A stretch of 64,000 nucleotides of DNA from Metaphire vulgaris (GCA_018105865.1 CM030832.1:21322436-21386435); one strand, 5' to 3'. Shown: positions 53,794 through 63,785, numbered from the stretch's first letter. Numbers and translations are program-made. The notes: generated by a model from the sequence alone, not told the origin.

Positions 53794-54476
53794 TGTGACG
53801 GGCGCCTATCTCTCTTTAATGGTTATCGTTATCGTCTAGGGGTTTTTAGTATTAATGGAGAATATTTTATCTCCTAGGCCAACCCTATCAACATTAATTC
53901 TCTAACAACTCCCTTCTTATGAAATACATTTTAATCTTAACTAATAAATATCTCTTCAACAATAGCGGTCATCAAATCAAATTATTATTCAGGACCTACA
54001 AATTGTTCACTAAGCAAAGCGACAGTACTAATATGGCAACACGTCGCTAACGACGCTAAACTACAACAGCTGACTACTATCAGTTTTGAATCAACAATAA
54101 AACAAGAGTCCTGCAAAACACAGTGACTCTATCAAATAGTTCCTGATAACCACAAACGTACGACTTCGCTTCGATACGATTATAAATATGTAATTCAACA
54201 GTTTAAATAAACTAAAAGACAATTTTCAATCGTCGCCGAATTCTCTTCCGATCGACCTTCGCCTTCGCCGCGTTCCAACGACCTCGTTTCAAAACACCAA
54301 CCGTCGACGCTTTTCGTCGTCCACCAATCACCGTTCTCCACGCTCGTCAACTGCCGAAACGACGTCTTCTTATTCGCTGAAACGATACATAGAAGTAAGC
54401 ACACACACATAGTTAACTTATGCATCAATCTATGCTAATTACCTGCTTAGTAAGACGCGAACTTGTTACCATTACA
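53794..54476 (-). repeat. 5' LTR of the Gmr1-like element
   Basis: 683 bp; sister of 47657-48339. The near-identity of the two LTRs means a recent insertion. Confidence 0.95.
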
Positions 54477-54948
54477 ATATAATATATGTATTTCAGGTTC
54501 AGTTAGATCTTGTGTCCTCGACTGATAGTGATCGACTGCTAAGTCCTAGTTAGATACTACAGAGCTACTACTAAAACGTTCCTTATTGGAGGGTAGGCGT
54601 GGCCTCTAGAATGTCAGTCAATACCGCGTTATACCCTCCTCTGAGTCTCTTAACGATATTTTGGTCGTCTCAAAACTTTCAAAAGTCAAAACACACGTTC
54701 TCTGTTTCCTATTCGCCATTTTTACACAAGCAACTCGCAGTAGAGCTGTACAGTAGCCTGGAGCGTCGTAACAAATTTTCTCCCGGATCTTTACGCACAT
54801 CTAAGGTTTTGTGTAGTCGAACGTGCTGATTTCAAATATAATAACAGAATTTTTTCCAGGTGACCGTAACACCCCTTTTAAAGTTAGAAAATGCACACAA
54901 ATGCGTTAATGACAATCTTTTTTAATCGCATTAACGCTTGCATATGCC

Positions 54949-56345
54949 CAGGGATTTTTTTCAGTGGGAACGCGTGGGAACGGCGTTCCCATACCTTTAT
55001 TTGTCAGATTCGTTTATTTCGATCTGCAAGAATCGTTTAATAATCTTTTTATAATTGTATTTTATAAATTTTTATTTATTAGTATTTTTCAATGGGAGAG
55101 CACGGGAACGTCGTAAATTATATTTGAAAAACAACAAGCTATATAAATATATACTAACTTACCAAGTGCTGTTATTCCAATTATATCTATGGTAACGGCG
55201 TGTTTCCAAGGTGTTTCCGATCATTGCTTCCGATTGGTAATAGAGTACGGACTTAGTTACTTATATTATATAAAATATAATAATAAAAGTTATATTATAC
55301 GATTTTTTGATGTAATCGTTTTAACTTTTAAAGTAGGCCTATAAAAACGGACGAAACAGCTTTGAAATGAAGAAGATCTCCAGCTTTTTTCCAACCAGTA
55401 CGTGCTTCGGTTACGGATCTTATGATAAAATTAGAAGCAGAACCTGCTGACGATGTACAAACACCAGTATCAGTAGGCAATGTAGAAATAGACTCCGACA
55501 ATGACCTGCCAAGCTGCTGGACATTAGAGCAAAAAACAGAGTTTTGTTCCAAAAATGAGTGGCTCTGCGTCAGACGAAAGAAGCTTGGTTGTACAGTTTG
55601 CCGTAAAGTAGGCACATTAGGCACAGAAGCCAAGATGGGCATGAAAATATCTAGAGAATGGACTGATGGTGAAGTTTCTTGTTATGGAGAAGATAAAAAA
55701 ATACAGCAGATGTCACTCGAAAGAAAATTTTTCTTCACAAGGAATCGGCTGGACATCAAACTGCTCTAAAGATAGTAGCAGAAGCAGAGAAAGAGAAGCT
55801 TGAAAGCGTTGTTTTGAAATCTTTGACACGTGAAAAAACAGTGACGGCTAAAATTTTCCTACGGCATACAAAGTTGCGAAAGCAAATCAGTCATTTAATA
55901 ATTTTTAAATGGACATTGATTTACAAGAGCTGAACGGTATTGACATGGGTCGGATTCTACATTCGACAAATGCATGCATTAATATTGTGGACCATATAAG
56001 CACTGAAATGAGACAAAAGTTGGCCAAAGAAGTGGTTAATTCAAAAAGTAAAATGTCATTGATGATCGATGAGTCAACCACCTTGAGTCAAAAATCAACC
56101 CTTATTGTGTACCTGGAAGTTGATGTAAAGCCTAATGCTGGTATTCTGCATTACTTCTACTCTAGACAGTTTTACATTTCATGATTAATTAACTCCAGAG
56201 TCTCATTTAGTCTCTTGTAAAAGACGTTTATTTCTTTTAATATTCTGTTAATTATAATGCTCAATGGACAAATTCGATTGTAATTTCTTACGCTAAAAAA
56301 TGTGATATGGGTTCCCAAACCTTTTTTCCTAGAAAAAAAGCACTG
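54949..56345. mobile_element. hAT element of the GTGGGAACGC family, with transposase remains
   Basis: Ends CAGGGATTTTTTTCAGTGGG and CCTAGAAAAAAAGCACTG; exact 8-bp duplication CATATGCC at 54941-54948 and 56346-56353. It encodes a broken transposase (55367-56184). The 189-bp MITE at 33587 has the same ends and lost the middle. Confidence 0.93.
55367..56184 (+). pseudogene. KIAA1586-like hAT transposase, N-terminal half
   Basis: Starts MKKISSFFPT at 55367 and shifts frame: SCWTLEQKTEFCSKNEWLCV, KLGCTVCRKVGTLGTEAKMG, then HQTALKIVAEAEKEKLESVV and DIDLQELNGIDMGRILHSTN, KLAKEVVNSKSKMSLMIDES, TTLSQKSTLIVYLEVDV. The WC..KKLGC..C zinc motif and MIDES..L...STLIVYL pattern are those of hAT proteins related to KIAA1586. 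At least three frameshifts or stops; the C-terminal half is absent. Confidence 0.8.
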
Positions 56346-56559
56346 CATATGCCTACAAGCAAATAAACGTTTCATGCCTTCAAAATGAAATGTGAAAATA
56401 GTTAAACTTTAAAATCTTTCTTGGTACCAAATGATGGGATGATATCACGTGATTTCATTCGTGCTTGAATGTAGGCCTACCCATCCCTCGTCTCTAGTCC
56501 ATATACTGCAGCGGACGCTTTGGAAACCATTCTGACGCACCGCTCTACTCCTTGTGAAT

Positions 56560-57948
56560 GACAAGGAATTGATATAGAAAGAGGGTTTTGCGCAATTTTA
56601 TCCAATTGTTCAATTGATTTCATTCGTCAAGGGTGGTTCTGATGTGCTGCATGTGCAGCCGGATGGCAACAGATCTCGCAGACTCCTCGCATTCTTTTTG
56701 ATGTTTGGCGGGACAAACTCGCGTATGGTTGGAGCTGCTGTAATTTGACTTGTTTGACCACTACATATTGATTTTATAGTGGCAATTGCCGTCTCTCGGT
56801 TCACCCTATCATCATCCCCGAGCACGATCCCCAACAGCACGTTCTCATGGTGTGCCTAATAAGCATTTCGCTTGAAGATGGGCCACACCATTTCTTTCTC
56901 AGACTTGGTCAAGAGTGTTGTTAGTTTAATCTGTTGCAATAAATGGTTTGATCCATCAGTGCACTTAGCTTGACACTTGATCTTAAGCCACACAGGACCA
57001 TAAATGCACACGACAAAGTTGCCAGGCTACAAAGGGCATCACTTGGCTCTTCAGTCACTATATACAAGCGACAAATCCTATTAGCAGTAGTCACCCACCT
57101 GGTCATCGACATATTTTTCCTGGTTTTTATCTCGCAGAAGTCTTTCTTTATCGTTGTCGCTTCTAATCGCAGCTATTATACTGTAGAGATAGGCTTGATC
57201 ACGACTCGGTTAAAACCTAGGTTGATTTCGGGTAGATGATCTGCTTCGGTGATACACTTAAATCCTGATTTGGCCAATGGTAGCGTTTCACACGTTGGCA
57301 AGGCTTTACCAATCGACCCTTTCCATTGCGTCGGCCCTTCGGTTGGGCCAATCATTGCCTTGCATAAATGATGGAAAGGGAGTTCATTTAAGTGCAAATT
57401 GCAGACGATCCACTGCAATGGAATACCCATTTTGCATTCCAGCAAACGTATTACTCCGTTCTTACGCCTGCACTGACAGCTGTACTATCAGTACATGTAT
57501 TATTCAGCATTTTGTCTGCAATTCCCATTTCTTCCATCGATGTGTAAATCTTTTCTGCAATGGCTGCACCTGTTCCGCGCTGTACCGTAAAATGTTCAGG
57601 TATGACGTTCCGGGTTCTCCGACTAGCACAAAATGGTCTTCCATCTTTTCTTTCTCATACCATTTGCCAGACAGTTTTTCTCTTATCCGAGTTAGGTCTT
57701 TACGACCATCAAAAAACCCTTTATTTCCTGCTCTTCTGCATATCTGTCTTTTCTTATCTAACCGGAGTTTCTGTCATACTCACCTGACTTTGTTCGGAAT
57801 TGATCGAATCAACTAATCCGTAGTCAAACAATGTTGCAGTGCTGATAGCTGCTGCAACCCTGTTGGATATATCGTACCTATCTGATTCCCGCGCAATAGT
57901 GGGAATAGTGATCATATTTCGTTCTCCACACATGCTATAAGTCGCCAT
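56560..57948 (-). pseudogene. decayed transposon-associated invertebrate protein
   Basis: Minus-strand pieces in order: MATYSMCGERNMITIPTIAR, SDRYDISNRVAAAISTATLF (57948-57754), FDGRKDLTRIREKLSGKWYE, then MGIPLQWIVCNLHLNELPFH and GSIGKALPTCETLPLAKSGF (57445-57176), MTRWVTTANRICRLYIV (57112), ENVLLGIVLGDDDRVNRETA and TIREFVPPNI...SEPPLTNEI (56850-56610). I recall this pattern (DRY..S.R.AAAI, PLQW..C.LH.NELP, IGKAL.TCE.LP, W.TTANR..RLY, EPPLT.EI) from a family of uncharacterised proteins present in many copies in marine invertebrate and arthropod genomes, probably transposon-borne. Many frameshifts and stops. Its biochemical function is not known to me. Confidence 0.6.
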
Positions 57949-58447
57949 TTTTCGTGCTGTGCGCTAATCTAGGAGAAATATTCGTTCTTTTGGAGGAACC
58001 TTAACATGCTTTCCGGAAGTCGGTCTTGTATCCCTGCACTTCGGCTAATATAGCTGGTAAGAATGGATCAGTCAAAGTATAGAAAAGAACAGTTAGCGTA
58101 AACAATGATTGACACACGACACCTGTATTATTAGTCTAGGCAGTGACTGGTCGCAATTATTGAGCATCTAACTCTAAATAGGCAAGTTGACCTGCCGATT
58201 CTGCCAGTTAAGGTTTAAAAATGGCACAGTCTACATAGGAGAGCTGCGAGGAAGAATTTAGGAAGAAGTTATTTGAAAAGTATGAAGCCTATCAGAAAGA
58301 GATAAATGTAAACTTGAAATATGAACACCGTAGTTATACTTCAATTTCTTGTGCATGTTAATAATAAAGTCGTAGTTATAAGCCTATTCCAATTTCTATA
58401 TTCTCAATAAGTATGAATAACTGACCTGTGTCGATGTGGAGAAATTG
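57949..58447. other. no gene seen
   Basis: 5' flank of the decayed protein above; no terminal repeats or ORF recognised. Confidence 0.4.
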
Positions 58448-58455
58448 ATTAAGAA

Positions 58456-58644
58456 CAGGGTTTAATCTAGGCCGTTTCCGGAGGGGAAAATTGCCCTACC
58501 CCCCGGAAATTTCAAATTCCCCCGGAAATTTTGGCATACTACATCAACTAACAGCAGCCTCCTAGCAGAATTCCCCCCGGCTTTGTCAGTTCCCCCCGGC
58601 TTTTTCAGTTCCCCCCGGAGTCCAAGAGTCTAGATTAAACACTG
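58456..58644. mobile_element. hAT MITE, CCCCCCGG-rich
   Basis: Ends CAGGGTTTAATCTAGGC and GTCTAGATTAAACACTG; 8-bp duplication ATTAAGAA / ATTAGGAA (one mismatch) at 58448-58455 and 58645-58652. The centre repeats TTCCCCCCGGCTTT-like words. Confidence 0.87.
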
Positions 58645-58652
58645 ATTAGGAA

Positions 58653-59096
58653 AAGAAAATCACCTGAATACAGATCATTCTACTTCGCTACTACAGAAGA
58701 CACCTACGACATCATTAGCAAAGTACACGCAACACGTAGCAACGGGTCATGATGGCCGTGACAGCATGTTAAAACACCTTGCCAAAAATATGCCAACATC
58801 ACGATTGAAGCTGTTAAACTTTTCAAATCCTACTGCCCGTGTGTCACGAAAAAGAAAGCAACCCAAAACCACCAGCGTTGTCATAAAGTCTATCCTATCT
58901 AAAGAATTCAACTCTTAACGAAGTTTTCAGTAAATACGCGAAATCCCTAGAGTTTTTAGTGTTTTCATGAAATCACTAAGTGAAATGGTGTCTTCACGAA
59001 GTCACTAACTGTGCTTTCGTGAAATCACTAGTTTCACAGTTTGACTGTAACATATATATAACACCTATATATAATAGTGTATATATATATAAGCGA
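58653..59096. other. short unrecognised coding-like stretch, then CACTAA-rich repeats
   Basis: 58690-58919 has an open plus-strand frame (TTSLAKYTQHVATGHDGRDS ... SKEFNS-stop) that I do not recognise. 58930-59040 repeats TTTCGTGAAATCACTA-like words. Confidence 0.35.
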
Positions 59097-59098
59097 TA

Positions 59099-59173
<75 letters not shown>
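59097..59173. repeat. (AT)n(GT)n microsatellite, 5' of LINE copy B
   Basis: About 20 AT units and then about 17 GT units, directly abutting the LINE at 59174. Confidence 0.95.
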
Positions 59174-59174
<1 letters not shown>

Positions 59175-59506
59175 CGCAGAAGCAGCTGCGGCTAGAAAGA
59201 CATAAAAATATCAGGCCCTCTCATCCACCCACATCTTCTTGCCGCTAGCATTTGAAACATTTGGCCCCATCAACAGCGACGCCCTCTTCTTTATCAACGA
59301 TCTGGGTCGACTCATTGCCCTACAATCCGGGGACAATAGAGAAGGATGCTTTCTGTTCCAAAGACTATCCGTCACGATTCAGCGTTTCAATGCCATCGCA
59401 TTCCGAGGAACATTTCCAAATCTGCAACCGAACGAGAGCTAGCACGCTATAATTTCAAGTCTCCGGACAATTTTTATTCTAAGTCCCTCGGGAATGAAGT
59501 ACCGAG

Positions 59507-59508
<2 letters not shown>
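59174..59508 (+). mobile_element. (TA)n-flanked LINE, copy B (RT C-terminal end)
   Basis: Plus strand: MPLAFETFGPINSDALFFIN, DLGRLIALQSGDNREGCFLF, QRLSVTIQRFNAIAFRGTF, the last part of the C-terminal domain of this LINE group (stop at 59440-59442). The 3' UTR ends in a hairpin, stem CCCTCGG (59485-59491) and CCGAGGG (59502-59508) around a 10-nt loop, directly followed by the (AT)n tail. Copy A (34108-34714) has the same 3' end. Confidence 0.87.

Positions 59509-59546
<38 letters not shown>
59509..59546. repeat. (AT)n(AC)n tail of LINE copy B
   Basis: About 15 AT units and a few CA units after the 3' hairpin. Confidence 0.95.
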
Positions 59547-59548
<2 letters not shown>

Positions 59549-59770
59549 TATAAGTCGGACATTGTTCATCGTCCCTCCGCCTTCAAAGACTGCCGTGTTC
59601 GGTGACAGATCAGTCACGCGGGGAAATCCAGCCCTGTGGAACTCGTTGCCGAGCAATGTTATTAATGCGAAGTCCGTCGGCTGTTTTGAGAAGCTCCTAA
59701 ATAATAATCTTTATTTCGTGACAAGCACAGCATCAAAAAATGTTAAAACACAACCAATAATAACACAAAT
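59547..59770 (+). pseudogene. CR1/L2-type LINE C-terminal fragment
   Basis: Plus strand: FIVPPPSKTAVFGDRSVTRG, NPALWNSLPSNVINAKSVGC, FEKLLNNNLYF, the usual LINE C-terminus. Lies directly behind the (AT)n tail of copy B. Confidence 0.8.
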
Positions 59771-59816
59771 CAACTGAACAAAAAATCAATGCAATAAACT
59801 AAAAATAACTAAGAAA

Positions 59817-60345
59817 CTAAGCACAAACTTTACACTGTACAGCTTCTGCCCTCAGACAAGTTCTCATAATGCACTCAGCAAAGTACAGTGACTTCTTCTC
59901 ATATTTATTAACGAATGATGCTTGTCGCTTTTTAACAACAACATGCATACTTTCCAAACCCGTCAAAGCTCTAATGTAATCCACATTATCTGCCTCACAT
60001 GTTTTAAAAATTTTACATCCAACTACTTGAATCAGAGTGCTTTTGTTTGGACATGTGGCTTCCATGCCATACAATACAATGGGTAGCTTTACCAGGTTAA
60101 CCCATATCAGTTCAGATGCAGCAGCTCTGCTGCGACTATACAAACAGTTAAATGTACGAAAAAATTAATTTAACTTCCGAAATGGATAACCCGAAGTGCC
60201 TGCCCTTTTTCAGTGTCACTCCAAGATACCTAATTTCCTCTACAAATGGCAATGCAACACCATCCAGGACCAAAACAGCACATGCGATATTACAACGTGT
60301 CCCAATCATGGATTTCTTCACATTAAATTTTAAATCAAATTCCAC
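59817..60345 (-). pseudogene. LINE RT C-terminal fragment
   Basis: Minus strand: FNVKKSMIGTRC, VALPFVEEIRYLGVTLKKG and, after a frameshift near 60147, LIWVNLVKLPIVLYGMEATC, GLESMHVVVKKRQASFVNKY. This is the RT thumb/tail (EIRYLGV, LPIVLYGME) of a LINE of a different group from the CR1/L2-type copies. Confidence 0.8.
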
Positions 60346-61200
60346 AAATTCATTGGTGCAAATATCTATAAGGGAGAAGATTATTCGTACATTACTTCTC
60401 CGTTATGAAAGTGAGAGCGCACTCGCTTGGCGATGTTTTGTAATATTTAATGGGTGAACTAGACATTTGTACAGAATGCGACTCTAGTTTAAAGTCTTGA
60501 GTAAAACATTTCTATTGGCATTTCTATTTCTATTGTTGCAATCGCTTCAATGTTCAAAGTACAGCCGCGACAGTTCCGACCCTCACTACCCACTGAAATC
60601 GACTGATACTACGACTGCGACTGACTACCACTGATCACGACTGATTACCGACTGATCACGACTGATTACCGACTGACTATGTCTATATCTCTTAGGTTCC
60701 TATATTATATCAGAAAGTCATACCCACTGTATGTCAGTGCCTATGTTCGTGTCCGTCTGTCTAGTTGTATTTGCCACGTCAGCAACTGACATTCCAGTAC
60801 TTAGGTCTGATTCTTCCCCAGCTCATGATCTGGTGATTCACTATCACTATTCCAGAATGTCTGCTTGTCTGTCTGTCTGACTGTCTGTCTGTCTGTCTGC
60901 CCAGCAGTAGCAGCAGTACTGATCTCTTTGAGGTTGCTATTTATAATCTACCAAGCTCTCAAATGGTATCTAGCCTATAGTCAGTCCGTCATCTGGCGCT
61001 ATATAAATCAACTATTACATTTTCCTTATTTTAAATATAATTCCCTAGAATTTCCTCCTTATATATCATGTGCTGCATGCCAGATATAGAGTGTGACACC
61101 AATAAGATATCATCAGCCTACAATAAACACACTTATTTAACATCTCTTATAAATGACTCCTTTGTAAAGAGCTCTTGACTTTAGCTCCAGTTATGTTACT
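60346..61200. other. no gene; short tandem motifs and one LINE 3' UTR scrap
   Basis: 60600-60680 repeats CGACTGATTACCGACTGAT words. 60865-60900 is (GTCT)n. 60940-61020 ends with TGGCGCTATATAAATCAACTATTAC, the 3' UTR of a CR1/L2-type LINE. Confidence 0.5.
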
Positions 61201-61218
61201 GAGCTACATAAATTGTCG

Positions 61219-61221
61219 TAG

Positions 61222-61269
<48 letters not shown>

Positions 61270-61311
61270 TATATAACATATATATAACATATATAATATC
61301 TTATTATATAA
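61219..61311. repeat. (AAT)n and ATATAAC repeats
   Basis: About 16 AAT units followed by ATATATAACATAT words. Open frames here (poly-Tyr) are artefacts. Confidence 0.95.
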
Positions 61312-61464
61312 TTCTCGATGTCTGTCCGTCTGTCGCGTCTGTCCGTCCGCAACACGGCGGGTATTGCAAGACGCTGTTGTCATTGACAACCAAATATTGT
61401 TTAATCATAAATGTATGTATTATCAATGGAGCGTTTAACGAAGCGTCTCAATTGCAGCTTAAAC

Positions 61465-62030
61465 TCCCGTCCCCCTTCCCTCACCCCATCCCTCTCCCAA
61501 TCGCCCAGGCCCCAACCCATTTCCGCCCTGGCCCCCAAACCCCTTTTCCCTCCCTTTCCCCATCCCTTCTCTCTCTCCTCCCTTCCCAATCGCCCCGGCC
61601 CCAACCCATTCCGGCACCGACCCCAAACATCCGTTCCCCTTCCCTCTCTCCATCCTTTTCCCTCTCCCCATCCCTCTCCCAATCGCCTCGGTCCCAACCC
61701 ATTCCGGCCCCAAACCCCCGTTGCCTTCCCACTCCCCATCCCTTTTCCCTCTCCCCATCCCTCTCACAATCGCCCCAGGCCCTAACCCATATCCGCCCAG
61801 AGTACCCCACAGGCCCCAAACCTCCGTTCCCTTCCCCACCCCTCTCCCAACCCCCATTCCACCTCACCATCCCTTTCCCAATCGCCCCGGCCCCACCCAT
61901 CACCGTTCCGCCCTACCCCACCGGCCCCAAACCCCGTTCTCAAACCTACACAACGCAGCTCCGAAAACCCGTACAACCGACTTTTTTCCTCCCAAACCTC
62001 CCTTCCCTCTCCCAATGCCCTGCCCCCGTT
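61465..62030. repeat. pyrimidine-rich minisatellite, units of about 90-110 bp
   Basis: Five to six degenerate units built on CCCAATCGCCCCGGCCCCAA, CCCATTCCG and runs of CCCTTTTCCCTCTCCCC. One strand is almost purine-free for long runs. The long Pro- or Gly-rich frames on both strands follow from this composition and I do not call them genes. Confidence 0.85.
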
Positions 62031-62184
62031 ATTATATATATATATTTATTTATTTATTCCTTCCTAGCCTCAATACCTATTTTTTTAAAATTTAATCCCT
62101 CAAGCGGAGATTAAATTTTCAGACATAAATCACCGTACTGGGGATTTAATTTTTGGAAAAGCGTTCTCAGAAATGATTGTTGTA

Positions 62185-62805
62185 ACGTTTTAAATTTGCT
62201 ATATCTCAGGCTATATAGGAGCTAAAAAGATGAGGTTTGCACCATTGTTTAGATTGTTTATTTCTCTTTCTAACCGTCCGTGCAAAACAAAAAAATGTGG
62301 GGGTAGAGTCCACTTTACGGCGTAAAATATCACCCTCTCCCCCTGAAAAATTTTAAAGCCCCCTAGCAAAATATTTTCAGCGGTAACCCCACTTTGATCA
62401 GCGGCAAAGTTGTAAAGGGATGTCAGAGGAACAAAATAAACCAAAAAGTTTGAAAATCGGTTGACATTTGGTAAAGATCTATCAATTCCAACCCGATGAC
62501 CCCAATGTTTGAACATAATTATTATCGGTGAATTGCGCGAAAGTTTTGAATTCTGAGAATTCTGGTCAAAATTACATGATCGAGCGAAGGCATTATGTCC
62601 ATTCCCATTGATGCTATTGCTGGATCATGACTGAATTCCTAAATCGATTTCTGTTCCATTAAATATTTTAATTTTAGTTTCCTACTTTTTTGAATTTGCT
62701 ATATCTCTGGCTATATAAGAGCTAAGATGAGGTTTGCACCATTGTTTAGCCTTTTTATGCCTTTTTATTCCTCTTTCTAACCGTCCGTGCAAAACAAAAG
62801 TCTAG
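62185..62805. repeat. direct repeat pair of about 105 bp, 500 bp apart
   Basis: TTTGCTATATCTC.GGCTATAT, GATGAGGTTTGCACCATTGT and CTCTTTCTAACCGTCCGTGC occur in the same order at 62190-62290 and 62692-62800. The sequence between is unique. No flanking duplication identified, so LTR status is doubtful. Confidence 0.7.
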
Positions 62806-63055
62806 CGTTCACGAGCTTTCCGACAATCAAGTGAGAATGAGGAGCAGGCTGTTGCTCGGCGTGCAACAGCAGCACAGCAAACAAGAGAATCAAGCACTGC
62901 ATGTCGTTCGACACTGCGAAATCATTACACTTACGTTGACTATCAAGTTTCAGAAAATTCACGCGAATGGGCGTTAACTCGGTTGAAGGAAAAGGCGGCG
63001 AGTTAGGGAAATTAATTGCGCAAAATCTTATTGCATTTGCACAAAATTGGGTGGT

Positions 63056-63105
63056 AAAACAGCCAATCTCCCCCGTCATTTTTGACGAGGGAGATTGGCT
63101 GTTTT
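63056..63105. repeat. 22-bp hairpin
   Basis: ACAGCCAATCTCCC.CGTCA pairs with TGACGAGGGAGATTGGCTGT around a short T-rich loop (one mismatch). It borders an AT-rich tract and may be the end of a small inverted-repeat element. Confidence 0.75.
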
Positions 63106-63204
63106 TTGGCTGTAATACCTAGTATTATAGATAATATAATATAGTGTAGTATAATATAATATAATATTTGTATTATGTATATAATATATTATACATATAT
63201 AATA

Positions 63205-63785
63205 CATATGTATGTATGATTGTATGTATGTATGTATGTATGTATGTATGTATAATGGACTATTTATATAGCGCCGTAAGCATAGCGGGGCCAAAGACAA
63301 AGGCGCTTTACAAAGTGTATGACTCCCGAAATGGATGGTTTTTCAGTCCGTTTTTAAAAATGGGTCGGTCTTTGATCCTTCTGATTTCCGGCGGAATAGT
63401 ATTCCGTAGAAGTGGTCGGCTTCGTGAGAAGGCACGATCTCCTAGGGTAGGGATCTTGAACGGCCTCGGGACAACAAGGTCTAGAGAGGACGCTGATCGC
63501 AGTGTCGATCGTCTGAGAGTGTCACTGGAGGGTATTACAAGTCGCGCTAGATACTCCGGACTGGCTTGGCCGGTGATGATGCCATGAATTATGAGGCACC
63601 TCTTAAAGATAATGCGTTCTTGGACGCGAAGCCAGAGGAGCTTGTCTCTCATGAGAGGTGTTGAGGTGTTGTGCTCGCCCAGCGGTCCTGGCGGTAGATT
63701 AGTCTGGCGGCGACGTTGAGGATATTCTGGATTTTGGATATTAGATATTCAGGAATACCATAGACAAGACTATTACAATAGTCAA
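63205..63785 (-). mobile_element. CR1/L2-type LINE 3' end with (CATA)n tail
   Basis: Minus strand: MRDKLLWLRVQERIIFKRCL, GQASPEYLARLVIPSSDTLR, TLGDRAFSRSRPLLRNTIPP, FKNGLKNHPFRESYTL-stop (63308-63652), then a 3' UTR with CGGCGCTATATAAATAG and a (CATA)n tail (plus-strand TATG at 63205-63252). Coding resemblance extends upstream to about 63785. Confidence 0.87.

Larger units (their letters stand above)
47657..54476 (-). mobile_element. Gmr1-like Gypsy retrotransposon (integrase before RT)
   Basis: Bounded by two 683-bp LTRs (47657-48339, 53794-54476). On the minus strand the order is gag-protease (53578-51884), integrase (about 51.2-50.4 kb), RT-RNase H (49909-48647). Integrase upstream of RT is the copia order and, in Ty3/Gypsy elements, marks the Gmr1-like group. 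It sits in the 5' LTR of the Mag-like element; the duplicated target is ATAT on the right (54477-54480) and ATAA on the left (47653-47656), one mismatch. Gag-protease and RT-RNase H frames are open; the integrase region has frameshifts, so this copy is probably inactive but young. Confidence 0.92.
41464..54633 (-). mobile_element. Mag-like Gypsy LTR retrotransposon, host of three insertions
   Basis: A 5-bp duplication CCCTC flanks it (41459-41463, 54634-54638). The 3' LTR is 41464-41663; the 5' LTR is split (47610-47656 and 54477-54633). The polypurine tract abuts the 3' LTR (plus-strand CCTTCCTTCTTT, 41664-41675). The primer-binding site TGGTGTCAG abuts the 5' LTR (47609 downward). Gag-protease-RT-RNase H-integrase lie in the usual Gypsy order from 47.5 to 41.8 kb. 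Insertions: LINE 42088-42952, hAT 46022-47127, Gypsy 47657-54476. Dead: in-frame stops, an RNase H deletion and a lost integrase Asp. Confidence 0.92.

Noticed and set aside
61377..62114. Long Pro-rich plus-strand ORF (245 codons) and Gly-rich minus-strand ORFs
   Set aside because: They follow from the C/T-rich minisatellite; several frames on both strands are open at once and none has a domain.
62185..62805. LTR retrotransposon with 105-bp LTRs
   Set aside because: No TG...CA ends, target duplication, primer site or coding remains.
63056..63105. Rho-independent terminator
   Set aside because: The hairpin and T-run look similar, but the window is eukaryotic and no gene ends there.
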